Source: Rhizobium sp. Root1203
GTDB taxonomy: Bacteria; Pseudomonadota; Alphaproteobacteria; Rhizobiales; Rhizobiaceae
Direction: 5' to 3'
NCBI RefSeq assembly: GCF_001424945.1
Contig: NZ_LMCW01000001.1
Coordinates: 482,919 to 546,918, forward strand
Length of the DNA: 64,000 bases
The notes beneath the pieces were generated by a model. That model ran no database searches. It was not told where the DNA came from and worked only from the letters and a program-made list of their open reading frames with translations. This document shows, one piece after another, positions 27,107-36,571 of the stretch (position 1 is the first letter of the stretch; each line of letters begins with the position of its first letter). The translations under genes were made by a program, and so were the position numbers.

Positions 27107-27340
27107 ATGCCCATGGTAACCGTTTCCATCTCCCCGTTGCAGGCGGCCGATATCCGCGCGGCGATCGACGATGGCAGCTATGTCTCAAGCAGCGAAGTCG
27201 TGCGCGAGGCCCTGCGCCTGTGGGACGCCGCCCGCAAGATCGACGGAACCGCCCGCGGTCGCGATTGCGACGCCGCCGACAGCAAATGCGTGGCCGAGAT
27301 GTTCGCCGATCACGAGGCCGAACATCGGCGCTCTGCCTGA
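27107..27340 (+). CDS. ParD-like ribbon-helix-helix antitoxin, orphan
   Basis: A 77-residue protein starting MPMVTVSISPLQAADIRAAI and containing the ParD segment DGSYVSSSEVVREALRLW (residues ~24-41), which forms the ribbon-helix-helix DNA-binding fold. The C-terminal part, which in ParD wraps the toxin, is unusual (cysteines in GRDCDAADSKC). A strong AAGGGAGG lies seven bases before the ATG at 27107. No ParE-type toxin gene follows; the next gene is a c-di-GMP protein. It could be an orphan regulator or antitoxin to a toxin elsewhere. Confidence 0.75.
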   Translation: MPMVTVSISPLQAADIRAAIDDGSYVSSSEVVREALRLWDAARKIDGTARGRDCDAADSKCVAEMFADHEAEHRRSA

Positions 27341-27458
27341 CCGAGGTCCATCGGCCGCCGATGCTGCTTTCATAAAACTTTCACATTGGGGAAAGTCTTC
27401 GTTGACCCTTCTCCACCATCTTCCCTGCGCAAAACAATAAGTCACAGTGGAGATCGGC

Positions 27459-29264
27459 ATGTCTTTGGCAGCCACCGTCGAACCGGCGCTCGTCCGTCGC
27501 TACGCCAGCGATCAGATCGTAACGCTCGCCAAGCTCGTTATCGAAAACGCCTTTCAGCCCATTGTCGAGGCGGGGACGGGGGTTGCCTTCGGCTATGAAT
27601 CGCTGATGCGCGGCCAGGAGCGGCTCGGCTTCAATTCGCCGGTGGAAATTCTCGACGAGGCTCACAAGAACGACCAGCTGCTGCAGCTCGAGCAGATGGT
27701 GGCGAGCCGGGCGCTCGCAAAGTTCGCCGCGCTTCCGAATTTCGCCAATGCCACGCTGTTTCTCAATCTCGACGTCCGCCTCATCCCGCATGGAGAGCGG
27801 CTGGTGGAAAGCCTGCTGCAGCATCTGAAGCTTGCAAACATCCCGCCGTCCTCGATCTGCTTCGAGTTTTCCGAGCGCTTCGACAACACCAGCGTTCCCG
27901 AATTCGCTTCTCTGGTCTCGCTGCTGCGCAAGTGCGGTTTCAAGCTGGCGATCGACGATTTCGGCGTCGGCCATGGCGAGATGAAGCTGCTCTGCGATCA
28001 TCCGGTGGATTACCTCAAGATCGACCGCTTCTTCATCGCCGATATCGACAGCAACCCGCGCAAGCGTCATCTCCTGAAGAACATCGTTCATATCGCCCAC
28101 GTGCTCGGCACACGCGTGATCGCCGAGGGGATCGAGACGGAGGCGGAATTCATCGCCTGCCGCGAATACGGTGTCGACCTCGTCCAGGGATGGTTCATCT
28201 CGCGCCCGACCACCCATCTGAGCGAACTGCAGCCTTCCTTCCCGCACCTGCAGGATCTCGGCAAGACCAAGCGCAACACCCAGTCTCTCGACGAAATCCT
28301 GATCCGCAAACAGATCGAGCGTCTGCCGACCGTCTACGAGAACGATGCGATCGACAGCGTCTTCGAACTTTTCCGCCGCAACCCGCACCAGGCCTATTTT
28401 CCGGTGCTGAACGCCAACGGCGAGCCGCGCGGCATTCTCCATGAGCGTCATCTCAAGGAATACATCTACCAGCCGTTCGGCCGCGACCTGCTCAAGAACA
28501 AGGTGTATGAGCGCACCATTTCGCATTTCGTCGAGATGGCGCCCATCGTCGGTCTCGATTCCGACGCCGAACAGCTGATGGCGATCTTTGCAAACATGGA
28601 AGGGAGCAACTGCCTGCTCCTGACCGAAAACATGCGGTATGCCGGCGTCGTGTCCGCGGCTTCCCTCATCAAGGTCATGAACGAGAAGAAGCTGAAGACG
28701 GCGCAGGACCAGAACCCGTTGACCGGGCTGCCGGGCAACCACGCGATCCGCGACTTCATGCGCGAATCGAGCCGTGACGACGACGAGACCCGCCACTTCT
28801 GCTATTGCGATTTCGACAACTTCAAGCCGTTCAACGATGCCTACGGCTTTCACCTCGGCGATCATGCCATCTCGCTGTTTGCAGCTTTGATGCGGCGCTA
28901 TTTCTTTGCCGAGCGCCACTTCCTCGGTCACGTCGGCGGCGACGACTTTTTCATTGGCGTCCGCGGCTGGACGAAGGAGGAGCTGACCGAAATCCTCGAC
29001 CGGCTGATCAGCGATTTCCATGACGACGTGCTTGATTTCTATTCCACTGCCGACCGCGCGGCAGGCCGCATTCGCGGCCATGACCGCGCCGGCGTCGACG
29101 CCTTCTTTCCGCTGATGCGCTGCTCGATCGGCGTGCTTGAGCTGCCGGAGGGGCTCGTCATCGACGATATCAACCGCGTCAGTGCCGCCATCGCCCACAT
29201 CAAGGCGAAAGCGAAGGAGAGCGACGAGGGCCTCGTCTTCCACCTACTGGGCGAGGCGAATTGA
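27459..29264 (+). CDS. EAL-CBS-GGDEF cyclic di-GMP protein
   Basis: A 601-residue cytoplasmic protein. The N-terminal EAL domain (~25-255) reads YESLMRG at the name motif (Glu47 kept, EAL changed to ESL), and retains FLNLDVRL, FEFSER, AIDDFGVGHG, YLKIDR, AEGIE and VQGWF, so phosphodiesterase residues appear intact. A CBS pair (~300-425) follows, then a GGDEF domain (~440-600) whose motif is GGDDF (residues 493-497); no RxxD inhibitory site is present before it. Likely a c-di-GMP phosphodiesterase whose CBS/GGDEF parts sense nucleotides. Start 27459 has GGAG six bases upstream. Confidence 0.9.
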   Translation: MSLAATVEPALVRRYASDQIVTLAKLVIENAFQPIVEAGTGVAFGYESLMRGQERLGFNSPVEILDEAHKNDQLLQLEQMVASRALAKFAALPNFANATLFLNLDVRLIPHGERLVESLLQHLKLANIPPSSICFEFSERFDNTSVPEFASLVSLLRKCGFKLAIDDFGVGHGEMKLLCDHPVDYLKIDRFFIADIDSNPRKRHLLKNIVHIAHVLGTRVIAEGIETEAEFIACREYGVDLVQGWFISRPTTHLSELQPSFPHLQDLGKTKRNTQSLDEILIRKQIERLPTVYENDAIDSVFELFRRNPHQAYFPVLNANGEPRGILHERHLKEYIYQPFGRDLLKNKVYERTISHFVEMAPIVGLDSDAEQLMAIFANMEGSNCLLLTENMRYAGVVSAASLIKVMNEKKLKTAQDQNPLTGLPGNHAIRDFMRESSRDDDETRHFCYCDFDNFKPFNDAYGFHLGDHAISLFAALMRRYFFAERHFLGHVGGDDFFIGVRGWTKEELTEILDRLISDFHDDVLDFYSTADRAAGRIRGHDRAGVDAFFPLMRCSIGVLELPEGLVIDDINRVSAAIAHIKAKAKESDEGLVFHLLGEAN

Positions 29265-29342
29265 CGCCTCTGCCGTTTCCGCCCTTCTCAAGCCCGAACC
29301 GCTGAACTATTTCAGTTGCTTTCGGAATGAGGAGACCGGGTC

Positions 29343-30338
29343 ATGCCACTGCCTGTCCAAATGCGTTTCGTCGATCTGCCGAGCTTCGGCGCACCCGAGG
29401 CGATGACGATCGCGACAGGGCCTCTGCCCGTTCCCGGCGAGGGCCAGCTTCTCGTCCGCACCGAGGCTGTCGGCGTCAACCGTCCTGACGTCGCACAGCG
29501 CCAGGGCAGCTATCCGCCGCCCAGGGACGCAAGTCCTGTCCTCGGCCTGGAGCTTGCCGGCGAAGTCGTCGCAATCGGATCCGGTGTGAGCGGCTACGCC
29601 CTCGGCGACAAGGTCTGCGGGCTTGCGAACGGCGGCGCCTATGCCGAATATTGCGTACTGCCGGCCGGCCAGGCTCTGCCTTTTCCGAAGGGATACGATG
29701 CGGTGAGGGCTGCGGCGCTCCCGGAAAACTATTTCACTGTCTGGGCGAACATGTTCCAGATGGCCGGCCTGACCGAGGGAGAGACCGTCCTGATCCACGG
29801 CGGCTCCAGCGGCATCGGCACGACGGCCATCCAGCTCGCGAAAGCTTTCGGCGCGCAAGTCTACACGACGGCGGGTTCCGCCGAAAAATGCGATGCCTGC
29901 GTGAAGCTCGGCGCCAAGCGCGCGATCAACTACAAGACCGAGGATTTTGCCGAGGTGATCAAGGCCGAGACCGGCCACGGCGTCGATATCATTCTCGACA
30001 TGATCGGCGCCGCCTATCTGGACAAGAACCTTGCCTCGCTCGCCAGGGACGGCTGCCTGTCGATCATCGCCTTCCTCGGTGGAGCGGTGGCCGACAAGGT
30101 CAATCTGGCGCCGATCATGGTCAAGCGGCTGACGGTCACCGGTTCGACGCTGCGTCCGCGCACGGCCGAGGAAAAGCGCGCCATTCGCGACGATCTTCTC
30201 TCCCAGGTCTGGCCGCTGCTCGACGAGGGCAAGGTTGCCCCCGTCATCCACAAGACCTTCGCCTTCGAGGACGTGGTCGCCGCCCATCGCCTGATGGAAA
30301 CCAGCAGCCACATCGGCAAGATCATGCTGCGTCTCTGA
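29343..30338 (+). CDS. NAD(P)H-quinone oxidoreductase, zinc-independent MDR family
   Basis: A 331-residue medium-chain dehydrogenase/reductase of the QOR/PIG3 type. The N-terminal half has [16 protein letters not shown] and [12 protein letters not shown]; the nucleotide loop is [16 protein letters not shown] near residue 145. Zinc-ligand cysteines are absent, as expected for quinone oxidoreductases. Likely reduces quinones or reactive carbonyls with NADPH. GAGGAG precedes the ATG. Its 3' end overlaps that of the convergent MFS gene by 17 bases (30322-30338). Confidence 0.92.
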   Translation: MPLPVQMRFVDLPSFGAPEAMTIATGPLPVPGEGQLLVRTEAVGVNRPDVAQRQGSYPPPRDASPVLGLELAGEVVAIGSGVSGYALGDKVCGLANGGAYAEYCVLPAGQALPFPKGYDAVRAAALPENYFTVWANMFQMAGLTEGETVLIHGGSSGIGTTAIQLAKAFGAQVYTTAGSAEKCDACVKLGAKRAINYKTEDFAEVIKAETGHGVDIILDMIGAAYLDKNLASLARDGCLSIIAFLGGAVADKVNLAPIMVKRLTVTGSTLRPRTAEEKRAIRDDLLSQVWPLLDEGKVAPVIHKTFAFEDVVAAHRLMETSSHIGKIMLRL

Positions 30339-31737
30339 GCGTCAGCGATACCGCGATCGCGATCAATCCCGGCAGCGCCATGAGGATATAGAGCCAATGC
30401 GCGGCCGAAACGGTGCCGGTGATGCCGCCGGGATCGACCAGGCCGGTGCTGTTGGTGATCACGCCCACCACGGAGGCGCCGAACGCGCTGCCGAGGGACT
30501 GCACCGTCGAGATCGCAGCCGATGCCTTGTCCTGCTCCGAATTGCCGACGAGGCGCAGGATCTTGGTCACCAGGTGCGCCCATCCGAGGCCGACGCCGAA
30601 GCCCATCATGAACATGCCGACGACGGCAGGACCGAGCAGCGCAAGGTTGCCGGCCTGGTTGTCCCTGGCGAGGAAGACCGTCAGCGAGGCGACGGCGACG
30701 GTCTCGATCACGCAGCCGATCACGATCGCCGCGCTGGCGCGCCTGCCGGACAGGGTTCCGCTGATGAAGGCCGCAATGGTCCAGCCCAGCGCAACCAGCG
30801 CCGTCAGGTAGCCTGAGATCAGGGGCGTCACGCCGTGCAGCACCTGCAGGAAATAGGCGATGTAGATGTCGCTCGTCAGGACCATGATCAGCACGAACAT
30901 CGTCAGATAGACGCGGGCGACCGGCTTGGTGAGCGTTACCGCACCGGATGGCAGCAGCCGGTTTTCGCTCCGCCGCTCGACCGCCAGCATCGCAGCGATT
31001 GCCGCGACCGATGCCGCGACCAGCATGGCCTTGCTTTGCGCCTCCTCGAATGTGCCGGCAAGACTGACGAAGAGCACGGCTGAAAGCAGCAGCGCGATCT
31101 GCAGGATCGGCGTCCTGCCGGCCGCCCGGTCGTCATCGGCACGCGGCAGCAACCGCGGTGCGAGCGCGGCCATCAGCAGGCAGAGCGGCACGAGCAGCAT
31201 GAACGCATGGCGCCAGGCACTGCCTTCGGTGAAGACGCCGCCGAGGCTCGGGCCGAGCAGCGTCGATATCCCCCAGATCGCCGCGTAAAGCGTCGATGCC
31301 TTGCGCCAGAGCGGTTCGGGATAGGCGAAGCGGATGAAGGCATAGGCGAGGCCCGAAAGCGCGCCCGCACCGAAGCCCTGGACGGCGCGACCGGCAATCA
31401 CGACAGGCATGGCAGGGGCCACCGCGCAGACCAGGCTGCCCGCCGCAAAGACGACGGCGCCGGCAACGTAGACGGTCCTGAGGCCGGTGCCGCGGGGGCG
31501 CATCGCGACGAAGATCGAACCCAGCACGGCCGCCGCCACATAAAGCGTCGTCATCCAGGAAAACAGCTCGAGCCCGCCGATGTCCCGCACCATGGAGGGG
31601 GCGATCGTCGCGGTGATATAGGTCTCGACCGCGTACAGCGTGACCCCGCCCCCGAGCATCAGTGTCGCAGGCAGAAGGGGCGTCGAGAAAAGGTGAAAGA
31701 CCGAGGGCTTCTCGGATAGCTGGTCGATGCTGGTCAT
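30322..31737 (-). CDS. MFS drug exporter, DHA2-like
   Basis: A 471-residue major facilitator with roughly 14 membrane segments. The motif-C-like stretch [20 protein letters not shown] (near residue 152) and [18 protein letters not shown] are typical of proton-coupled drug/H+ antiporters. The substrate cannot be read. It is divergent from a SufR-like Fe-S regulator gene across ~105 A+T-rich bases, so that regulator is the likely controller. The end overlaps the convergent quinone oxidoreductase gene. Confidence 0.88.
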   Translation of the reverse strand: MTSIDQLSEKPSVFHLFSTPLLPATLMLGGGVTLYAVETYITATIAPSMVRDIGGLELFSWMTTLYVAAAVLGSIFVAMRPRGTGLRTVYVAGAVVFAAGSLVCAVAPAMPVVIAGRAVQGFGAGALSGLAYAFIRFAYPEPLWRKASTLYAAIWGISTLLGPSLGGVFTEGSAWRHAFMLLVPLCLLMAALAPRLLPRADDDRAAGRTPILQIALLLSAVLFVSLAGTFEEAQSKAMLVAASVAAIAAMLAVERRSENRLLPSGAVTLTKPVARVYLTMFVLIMVLTSDIYIAYFLQVLHGVTPLISGYLTALVALGWTIAAFISGTLSGRRASAAIVIGCVIETVAVASLTVFLARDNQAGNLALLGPAVVGMFMMGFGVGLGWAHLVTKILRLVGNSEQDKASAAISTVQSLGSAFGASVVGVITNSTGLVDPGGITGTVSAAHWLYILMALPGLIAIAVSLTLRDAA

Positions 31738-31842
31738 TGCCTATGCCTTGGTCGCTTCCCTGGAAATTACGATTTTTAGAAGTTATAGATTGGAAAATTG
31801 CACGGGCATGTTATTAAAGCAAGGAATAACTTGGAAAAATAA

Positions 31843-32463
31843 ATGCGCCAATCCCCTGCAAACCGAATTCTGCTGGCAATCAAGACCGAGGGACCCCAAC
31901 TCGCCTCCGACCTCGGCGCGGCGCTCGGGATCTCGTCGGAGGCTGCGCGCCAGCAATTGACGAAGATGGCCGAGGAGGGGCTTGTGGAGGCTGCCACCGA
32001 GGCGGCATCCGGCAGAGGGCGGCCGCGCCAGCTCTGGCACTTGACGCCAACAGGCAATGGCCGGTTCCCGGACGGCCACGCCGAACTGACCGCAAATCTC
32101 CTGACGACGCTGGTCGCGCAGCTGGGAAAGCCCGCGCTCGATGCCGTCATCGCTGCGCGCGAGGAGGAAACGCTCAGGCGCTATCGCAACCAGGTCACGG
32201 CGCCGGACCTGCCTGCCCGCGTGCGCCAGCTGGCCGCCATCCGCACCGGTGAGGGCTATATGGCCGATTGCTGGGAAGAGGCCGACGGATCGCTGCTGCT
32301 GGTGGAAAACCATTGTCCGATCTGTGCCGCGGCGACCGCCTGCGCCGGCTTCTGCCGCTCCGAACTCGAGACGTTTCGCGCCGTCCTTGTCGCCAGGGTG
32401 GAGCGTGAGGAGCATATCCTGCTCGGCGCCCGCCGCTGCGCCTACCGCATTATCGCGGTCTAG
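31843..32463 (+). CDS. SufR-like winged-helix regulator with Fe-S cysteine motif
   Basis: A 206-residue protein. Residues 1-70 form a winged helix (LGISSEAARQQLTKMAEEGLV, DNA-recognition helix, then a GRGRPRQLWHLT wing). The C-terminal domain has VENHCPICAAATACAGFC and later RRCAYRI, the cysteine arrangement by which SufR-type repressors bind an iron-sulfur cluster. It probably senses Fe-S or redox state. An inverted repeat GTTATT-N9-AATAAC (31810-31830) lies just upstream. Its stop shares a CTAG with the convergent MFS gene. Target is likely the divergent DHA2 exporter. Confidence 0.82.
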   Translation: MRQSPANRILLAIKTEGPQLASDLGAALGISSEAARQQLTKMAEEGLVEAATEAASGRGRPRQLWHLTPTGNGRFPDGHAELTANLLTTLVAQLGKPALDAVIAAREEETLRRYRNQVTAPDLPARVRQLAAIRTGEGYMADCWEEADGSLLLVENHCPICAAATACAGFCRSELETFRAVLVARVEREEHILLGARRCAYRIIAV

Positions 32464-33674
32464 GCCGGCAGCTGAACCTGTCGCCTGCCGCTTTCGAGAA
32501 AGAGCAGCAGCCCGACCGAGGCGAGACCGACAGCCGCGGCAAGCAGCGCGGTGCCGGAATAGTCGGTAAACGCCGTTCCGGCCGCGAAGATCGACGCGCT
32601 GACGCCGTTGCTGACGAACACGTTGACCGAGATCAGCGAGCTGCCGAGCCCGGGACGATCGGCAATCAGGTCCTGCAGGTAGGTAATGGGAATGCTGAGG
32701 ATCGCAGCCGCACCACAGGCATTGATGAGCACGAGGGCATAGATCTGCCAGGGCGCCGTGGCAAAGCTCAGCAGCGCCAGATAGACGCAATAGATGAGCG
32801 TCCCGACGGCAAGGATGTGAACGCTGCGGAAGCGCCGCTGCAAGGTTCCCCACATCATCATGAAGGGCATTTCCAGGAACGCCACGAGACCGGCCATGAA
32901 GCCGACGTCGACCACGGTACCGCCGGCGGCATGCGTGATGATCAGTGGCGATACCACGCCGCTCAGCCGCTGCAATCCGAGCAGCAGCGACATGATCCCG
33001 ATGCGCATCAGCACGTGGGGCGAAAAGATCCTGCCGAGGGAAGAGAGGAAGCCGATCTGGTGGGAAAGCGGCCCTTCCTGTTTCGGTGCGCGCTTGGCGA
33101 GGAACAGATAGAGGCAGAAACAGGTGAGGCTTGCGAGCCCCGCAATGCCATAGGCCGGCGTCATCGATTGCGAGTTGATGAGGTAGAGGCCGATGAGGCC
33201 GGGTGCAAGCGCCCACGAACCCGAATAGAGCGCGCGCACCGTCGAGGTGATCGCGGCGGCACGTCCGCGATCCATCGTGTTTGTCGTGGCGCGAATGCTG
33301 GCGAACAGGATCGAATAGGTCGAGTTGCTGACCGGGATCAGCACCAGCACGCCGAGCATGAACACGGCCGCGGTGCGGAACTCGTAGATCAGCCCGAAGC
33401 CGAGCATGCCGCTGACCGACAGCGCCAGCACCAGGGGGCGGCGATCGCTAAGCCTGTCCGACCATATGCCCAGCGTCAGGCTGGTGGCGACGTTGACGAG
33501 CGCCGCACTGAAGATCAGCGCCGAATAGGCGCCGTCCGACAAACCGATCTCGTTGATGCCGATGATCGACTGGTAGGGGATCGTCGAGGCGTAGGTGAAG
33601 GCGAGCGCAACCAGCGTCAGCGTCGGAACGCGGATGCGACGGTCGCGGAGAATGGAGGAGAAGGCAGATGGCAT
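32460..33674 (-). CDS. MFS transporter, sugar-efflux (SetA/SetB)-like
   Basis: A 404-residue, 12-segment major facilitator. The segments LGIWSDRLSDRRPLVLALS (loop 2-3 motif) and ASIRATTNTMDRGRAAAITS resemble Set-family sugar efflux proteins. A charged conserved helix pair is visible but the substrate is not certain. It converges on the SufR-like regulator gene, the two stops sharing the bases CTAG (32460-32463). No other sugar genes adjoin it. Confidence 0.8.
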   Translation of the reverse strand: MPSAFSSILRDRRIRVPTLTLVALAFTYASTIPYQSIIGINEIGLSDGAYSALIFSAALVNVATSLTLGIWSDRLSDRRPLVLALSVSGMLGFGLIYEFRTAAVFMLGVLVLIPVSNSTYSILFASIRATTNTMDRGRAAAITSTVRALYSGSWALAPGLIGLYLINSQSMTPAYGIAGLASLTCFCLYLFLAKRAPKQEGPLSHQIGFLSSLGRIFSPHVLMRIGIMSLLLGLQRLSGVVSPLIITHAAGGTVVDVGFMAGLVAFLEMPFMMMWGTLQRRFRSVHILAVGTLIYCVYLALLSFATAPWQIYALVLINACGAAAILSIPITYLQDLIADRPGLGSSLISVNVFVSNGVSASIFAAGTAFTDYSGTALLAAAVGLASVGLLLFLESGRRQVQLPA

Positions 33675-33851
33675 GGCATGATTCCCGATGCCCCAGCTTT
33701 AGACCCGCAGGGCGCTTTCGAAAAACCAGAGTTTGTGATCTCTGCCGTCAATTCATGTGATGAATGGTCAGATGCCGTGATCGCTCGAGCGGCAGCTACG
33801 GCCGGAGTCGGCTGAAAGCCGGCTTGATGCGGGCGAATGGCCCCATGAGAT

Positions 33852-34191
33852 TCATCCCCCGGAAAGTCGAGGATCAGCGTCGGGGTTTTCGAAGTCGAAA
33901 TCGTCGCCGAGCTGGATGCCCGGCGGCCGGTCACGTCCATGGCGAATGGCGAAAATTACGAGTTCGCCCTCCCTGACTTCGTTGTCGACTAGGTACGGAC
34001 CCATCACGAACCGCAATACGCCTGGGACCGGGATTCCCTCTGTACTGCGTCCCATGTCTGGGAAGCGTCTCAGCCAGTGCTTTAGTTGCTTGAGATCGTC
34101 GCTAAATTGTTGAGCGGCACGAGGATTCCTGGATTTATCTGGCCTCCGATTTTACTGCATCTACGGCATCCGGGGAGAGCGTGATCCTCAA
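33852..34191 (-). pseudogene. RelE/ParE-type toxin, frameshifted
   Basis: From a TTG at 34191, overlapping the shifted stop of the antitoxin gene (TTGA), the frame reads LRITLSPDAVDAVKSEAR and then stops at TAA (34137-34135). The rest of a ParE-like toxin continues in another frame: SRNPRAAQQFSDDLKQLKHW, then FPDMGRSTEGIP, YLVDNEVREGELVIFAIRHG and RDRPP. The residues NPRAA, FP.MGR and the IRHGR end are standard for the RelE/ParE fold. One or more small indels near 34137-34154 have broken the gene, so a functional toxin is unlikely. Confidence 0.75.
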
Positions 34192-34447
34192 GCCGCCGCT
34201 CCCTTGACGATCGCATCGACTTCATCGATCACGTCGTCAAAATCACGCCCTTGACCTTCGTCGACATCCCGCGTGCCTTGGCTATCTCGATTATTTCTCT
34301 GCCTTCCGCGGCCAGATATGATTTCAGAGCGCGGACGAAAACCCAGCTGCGGGTGCGATCGCAGGTTGCCGCAATCTCTTCGATTTCCGAGAGCACATCA
34401 AGCGGCAGGCGCATTGTGATTGGATCCGAAAGTTCCCGATCTGACAT
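34188..34447 (-). pseudogene. Ribbon-helix-helix antitoxin, frameshifted near the C-terminus
   Basis: The start MSDRELSDPITMRLPLDVLSE (34447) and the helix-helix part through IIEIAKAR are intact and typical of RHH antitoxins. Near 34255-34265 the reading frame is lost: in the original frame it ends IAKARGMSTKVKGVILTT, while the neighbouring frame encodes the expected tail DVDEGQGRDFDDVIDEVDAI and KGAAA, stopping at 34188 right at the toxin start. A single-base indel in the GCACGCGGGATG stretch explains this. The DNA-binding half could still be made. Confidence 0.75.
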
Positions 34448-34462
34448 CGGTTTTCTCTCCAT

Positions 34463-34473
34463 TTGTAATACAA
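34463..34473. promoter_or_regulatory. Candidate operator of the decayed toxin-antitoxin pair
   Basis: The perfect palindrome TTGTAATACAA lies 15-26 bases upstream of the antitoxin ATG, where ribbon-helix-helix antitoxins usually bind to repress their operon. Confidence 0.5.
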
Positions 34474-34673
34474 GCATAAACCACGGTGCACTTGCGTCAA
34501 ATTGCCATCGACTGAACCAGGGATGCGCCGGAGTGGCCAGGCACTTTCACAGCGCTGGCTTTTTGAGAGGCGTTCTTCCGGATCTTCTGGTGCAATCCGC
34601 AAGCTGAAAGGCGGTTGCTTTATCAGGGCCATTCGCTATGCGTGAACCGTCCCAAACGATCAGGATTCCTGCC

Positions 34674-35681
34674 ATGGCCAACCCCGTCACCGTCGAAGTC
34701 ACCCGTGGCTTGCTCGTCGAAAGCCGGCATCGCGGCGCAGTCGTCGCGGTGGATGGCGACGGCAAGGTCGTCTTTTCGCTCGGCGACATCGATGCCGGCG
34801 TCTTCCCTCGCTCGGCATGCAAGGCCATGCAGGCGCTGCCGCTGGTCGAAAGCGGCGCAGCGGACGCCTATGGCTTCGGCAACCGGGAACTGGCGCTTGC
34901 CTGCTCTTCCCACAATGGCGAGGATGAGCATGTGGCGCTTGCCTCGTCGATGCTCGCGCGTGCCGGCCGTGGCGTCGAAGCTCTGGAGTGTGGTGCGCAC
35001 TGGTCATCGAGCCAGAAGACGCTGATCCACCAGGCGCGAACCGTGGACAAGCCGACGGCGCTTCACAACAACTGCTCCGGCAAGCATGCCGGCTTCGTCT
35101 GCGCCTGTTGCCATCGGGACATCGATCCGAAGGGCTATGTCGGCTATGACCATCCCCTGCAGACGGAAATCCGTGGCACGATGGAAAGCCTGACGGGCGC
35201 CGTTCTGGGCAGGGACAATTGCGGCACGGACGGCTGCTCCATCCCCACCTACGCAGTCCGGCTGCGCGGCCTGGCGCATGGCTTTGCGAAAATGGCGACC
35301 GGCGCGGGCCTCGATCCGCTCCGCGCCAAGGCGTCGCGGCGGCTGTTCGATGCCTGCATGGCCGAACCCTTCTACGTCGCCGGAACCGGCCGCGCCTGCA
35401 CGGCGCTGATGCAGGTTGCCCCCGGCCGCATCTTTGCCAAGACGGGTGCGGAGGGCGTCTTCTGCGCGGCCATCCCGGAACAGGGCATTGCCATCGCGGT
35501 AAAGTGCGACGACGGCCATTCGCGCGCCGCCGAAGCCATGGTTGCGGCAACGCTCAGCCGCTTCTTCGAGAAGGATACGGCGATTCGCTCGGCGCTGAGC
35601 GACATGGCCACCGTGAGGATGCACAATTGGAACGGTATCCATGTCGGCGACATTCGCGCCACGGCTGCGCTGATCGACTAG
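34674..35681 (+). CDS. L-asparaginase, Rhizobium etli type (ReAV-like)
   Basis: Hydrolyses asparagine to aspartate and ammonia. The 335-residue product belongs to the class related to R. etli asparaginase II, structurally unlike E. coli types and related to serine beta-lactamase/glutaminase folds. Residues matching the published active site are all present: Ser47 and Lys50 (FPRSACK), Ser79 (ACSSHNGE), Cys134 and Lys137 (NNCSGKHAG), Cys188 (GTDGCSIP) and a Lys in FAKTGAEG (~256). Start at 34674 (MANPVTVEV) is preceded by AGGA; the frame is open 36 bases upstream. It stands alone, followed by a hairpin. Confidence 0.93.
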   Translation: MANPVTVEVTRGLLVESRHRGAVVAVDGDGKVVFSLGDIDAGVFPRSACKAMQALPLVESGAADAYGFGNRELALACSSHNGEDEHVALASSMLARAGRGVEALECGAHWSSSQKTLIHQARTVDKPTALHNNCSGKHAGFVCACCHRDIDPKGYVGYDHPLQTEIRGTMESLTGAVLGRDNCGTDGCSIPTYAVRLRGLAHGFAKMATGAGLDPLRAKASRRLFDACMAEPFYVAGTGRACTALMQVAPGRIFAKTGAEGVFCAAIPEQGIAIAVKCDDGHSRAAEAMVAATLSRFFEKDTAIRSALSDMATVRMHNWNGIHVGDIRATAALID

Positions 35682-35697
35682 GCCGTTTCGGAACGGC
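35682..35697 (+). terminator. Hairpin directly after the asparaginase gene
   Basis: Six-base perfect stem GCCGTT/AACGGC with a TCGG tetraloop begins immediately after the stop codon. No strong T-run follows, so termination may be partial. Confidence 0.5.
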
Positions 35698-35821
35698 ACA
35701 TCTTCGCCGCCAAAGACAGAAAAGCCTAATGTATACGAAACTACAGACCGCAAGAACGAGTGCGGTTTTCCAGCTTTGCGCTACCCTCGGCCAAGTACAT
35801 CGAACGCCATGAGGGCAGGAT

Positions 35822-36571
35822 ATGTTTGCAGGCCGCTATCTGTGGTGGATGCTGATCGCAATGGCGATCTTTCTGTTCTTTGCGATCTGCTTCGATTACG
35901 TCACCTGGGCTGTCGTCGCGATGTCCGGATGCGCGCGGATTGCCGGCTCCTGCGGTCCGATAATCCTGACGATGACAGGAACCGTGAAACCTGCGGGCGT
36001 CTATCTGGCAGGCGGAATCATCCTCGCCGTCACCGTTGCACGCACCCGCTATATCGGGCTGGGCTGGGCCTGGGGCTTGTCGGCCTTCATCTGGTTCGTC
36101 GCCTCGGCGCCGTTCCCGCTTTTGCTGGCGAGCGGCTGGACTGGACAGCTGAAGGCGGAAACCGTGCTGGAGAGCCTCCCAGTCGCCTTCCTGTTTCTGG
36201 TGGCCTTCTGCGCCTATATCGGCTGGTCGTTCGAGGACGGCGGCGGCAAGCCGCTCGGCCCGTGGCGCCCGCTCCGTGCGGCCATCCAGGCTTGCGCCGC
36301 TTACGGGGCGCTGATCGCGGTGGCGCAGGCGCCGGCCTTTGCGGCGTTGCCGGGGCGGTTGTTGGGTCAACCGTCGCTATCGGCCTGGCTCGAGGCGCTG
36401 CAACCGAGGCTGCGCGATCTGCTGACCTTCGGCACGGACGGCAACGGGCTCGCCTATCTCGCCTGCGGCGTCTTCGCCTCGGGCCTGATGCTCAGCCTGG
36501 TGCCGCAGAATATCGTTCAACTGGGTGCCCGCTTCCTGGCACCGTTCATGCTGCGAGGATCGCGGCATTGA
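35822..36571 (+). CDS. Integral membrane protein of unknown function
   Basis: A 249-residue protein with about seven hydrophobic segments, for example WWMLIAMAIFLFFAICFDYV at the start, GVYLAGGIILAVTVA near residue 58, LSAFIWFVASAPFPLLLA near 85 and GLAYLACGVFASGLMLSLV near the end. Two cysteines in MSGCARIAGSCG lie in the first periplasmic loop. AGGGCAGG precedes the ATG. I do not recognise a family. The 3' end overlaps that of the convergent DeoR gene by 26 bases. Confidence 0.75.
   Translation: MFAGRYLWWMLIAMAIFLFFAICFDYVTWAVVAMSGCARIAGSCGPIILTMTGTVKPAGVYLAGGIILAVTVARTRYIGLGWAWGLSAFIWFVASAPFPLLLASGWTGQLKAETVLESLPVAFLFLVAFCAYIGWSFEDGGGKPLGPWRPLRAAIQACAAYGALIAVAQAPAFAALPGRLLGQPSLSAWLEALQPRLRDLLTFGTDGNGLAYLACGVFASGLMLSLVPQNIVQLGARFLAPFMLRGSRH

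Noticed and set aside
27381..29243. 620-codon open frame on the - strand
   Set aside because: Antisense to the EAL-CBS-GGDEF gene, whose domains are clear.
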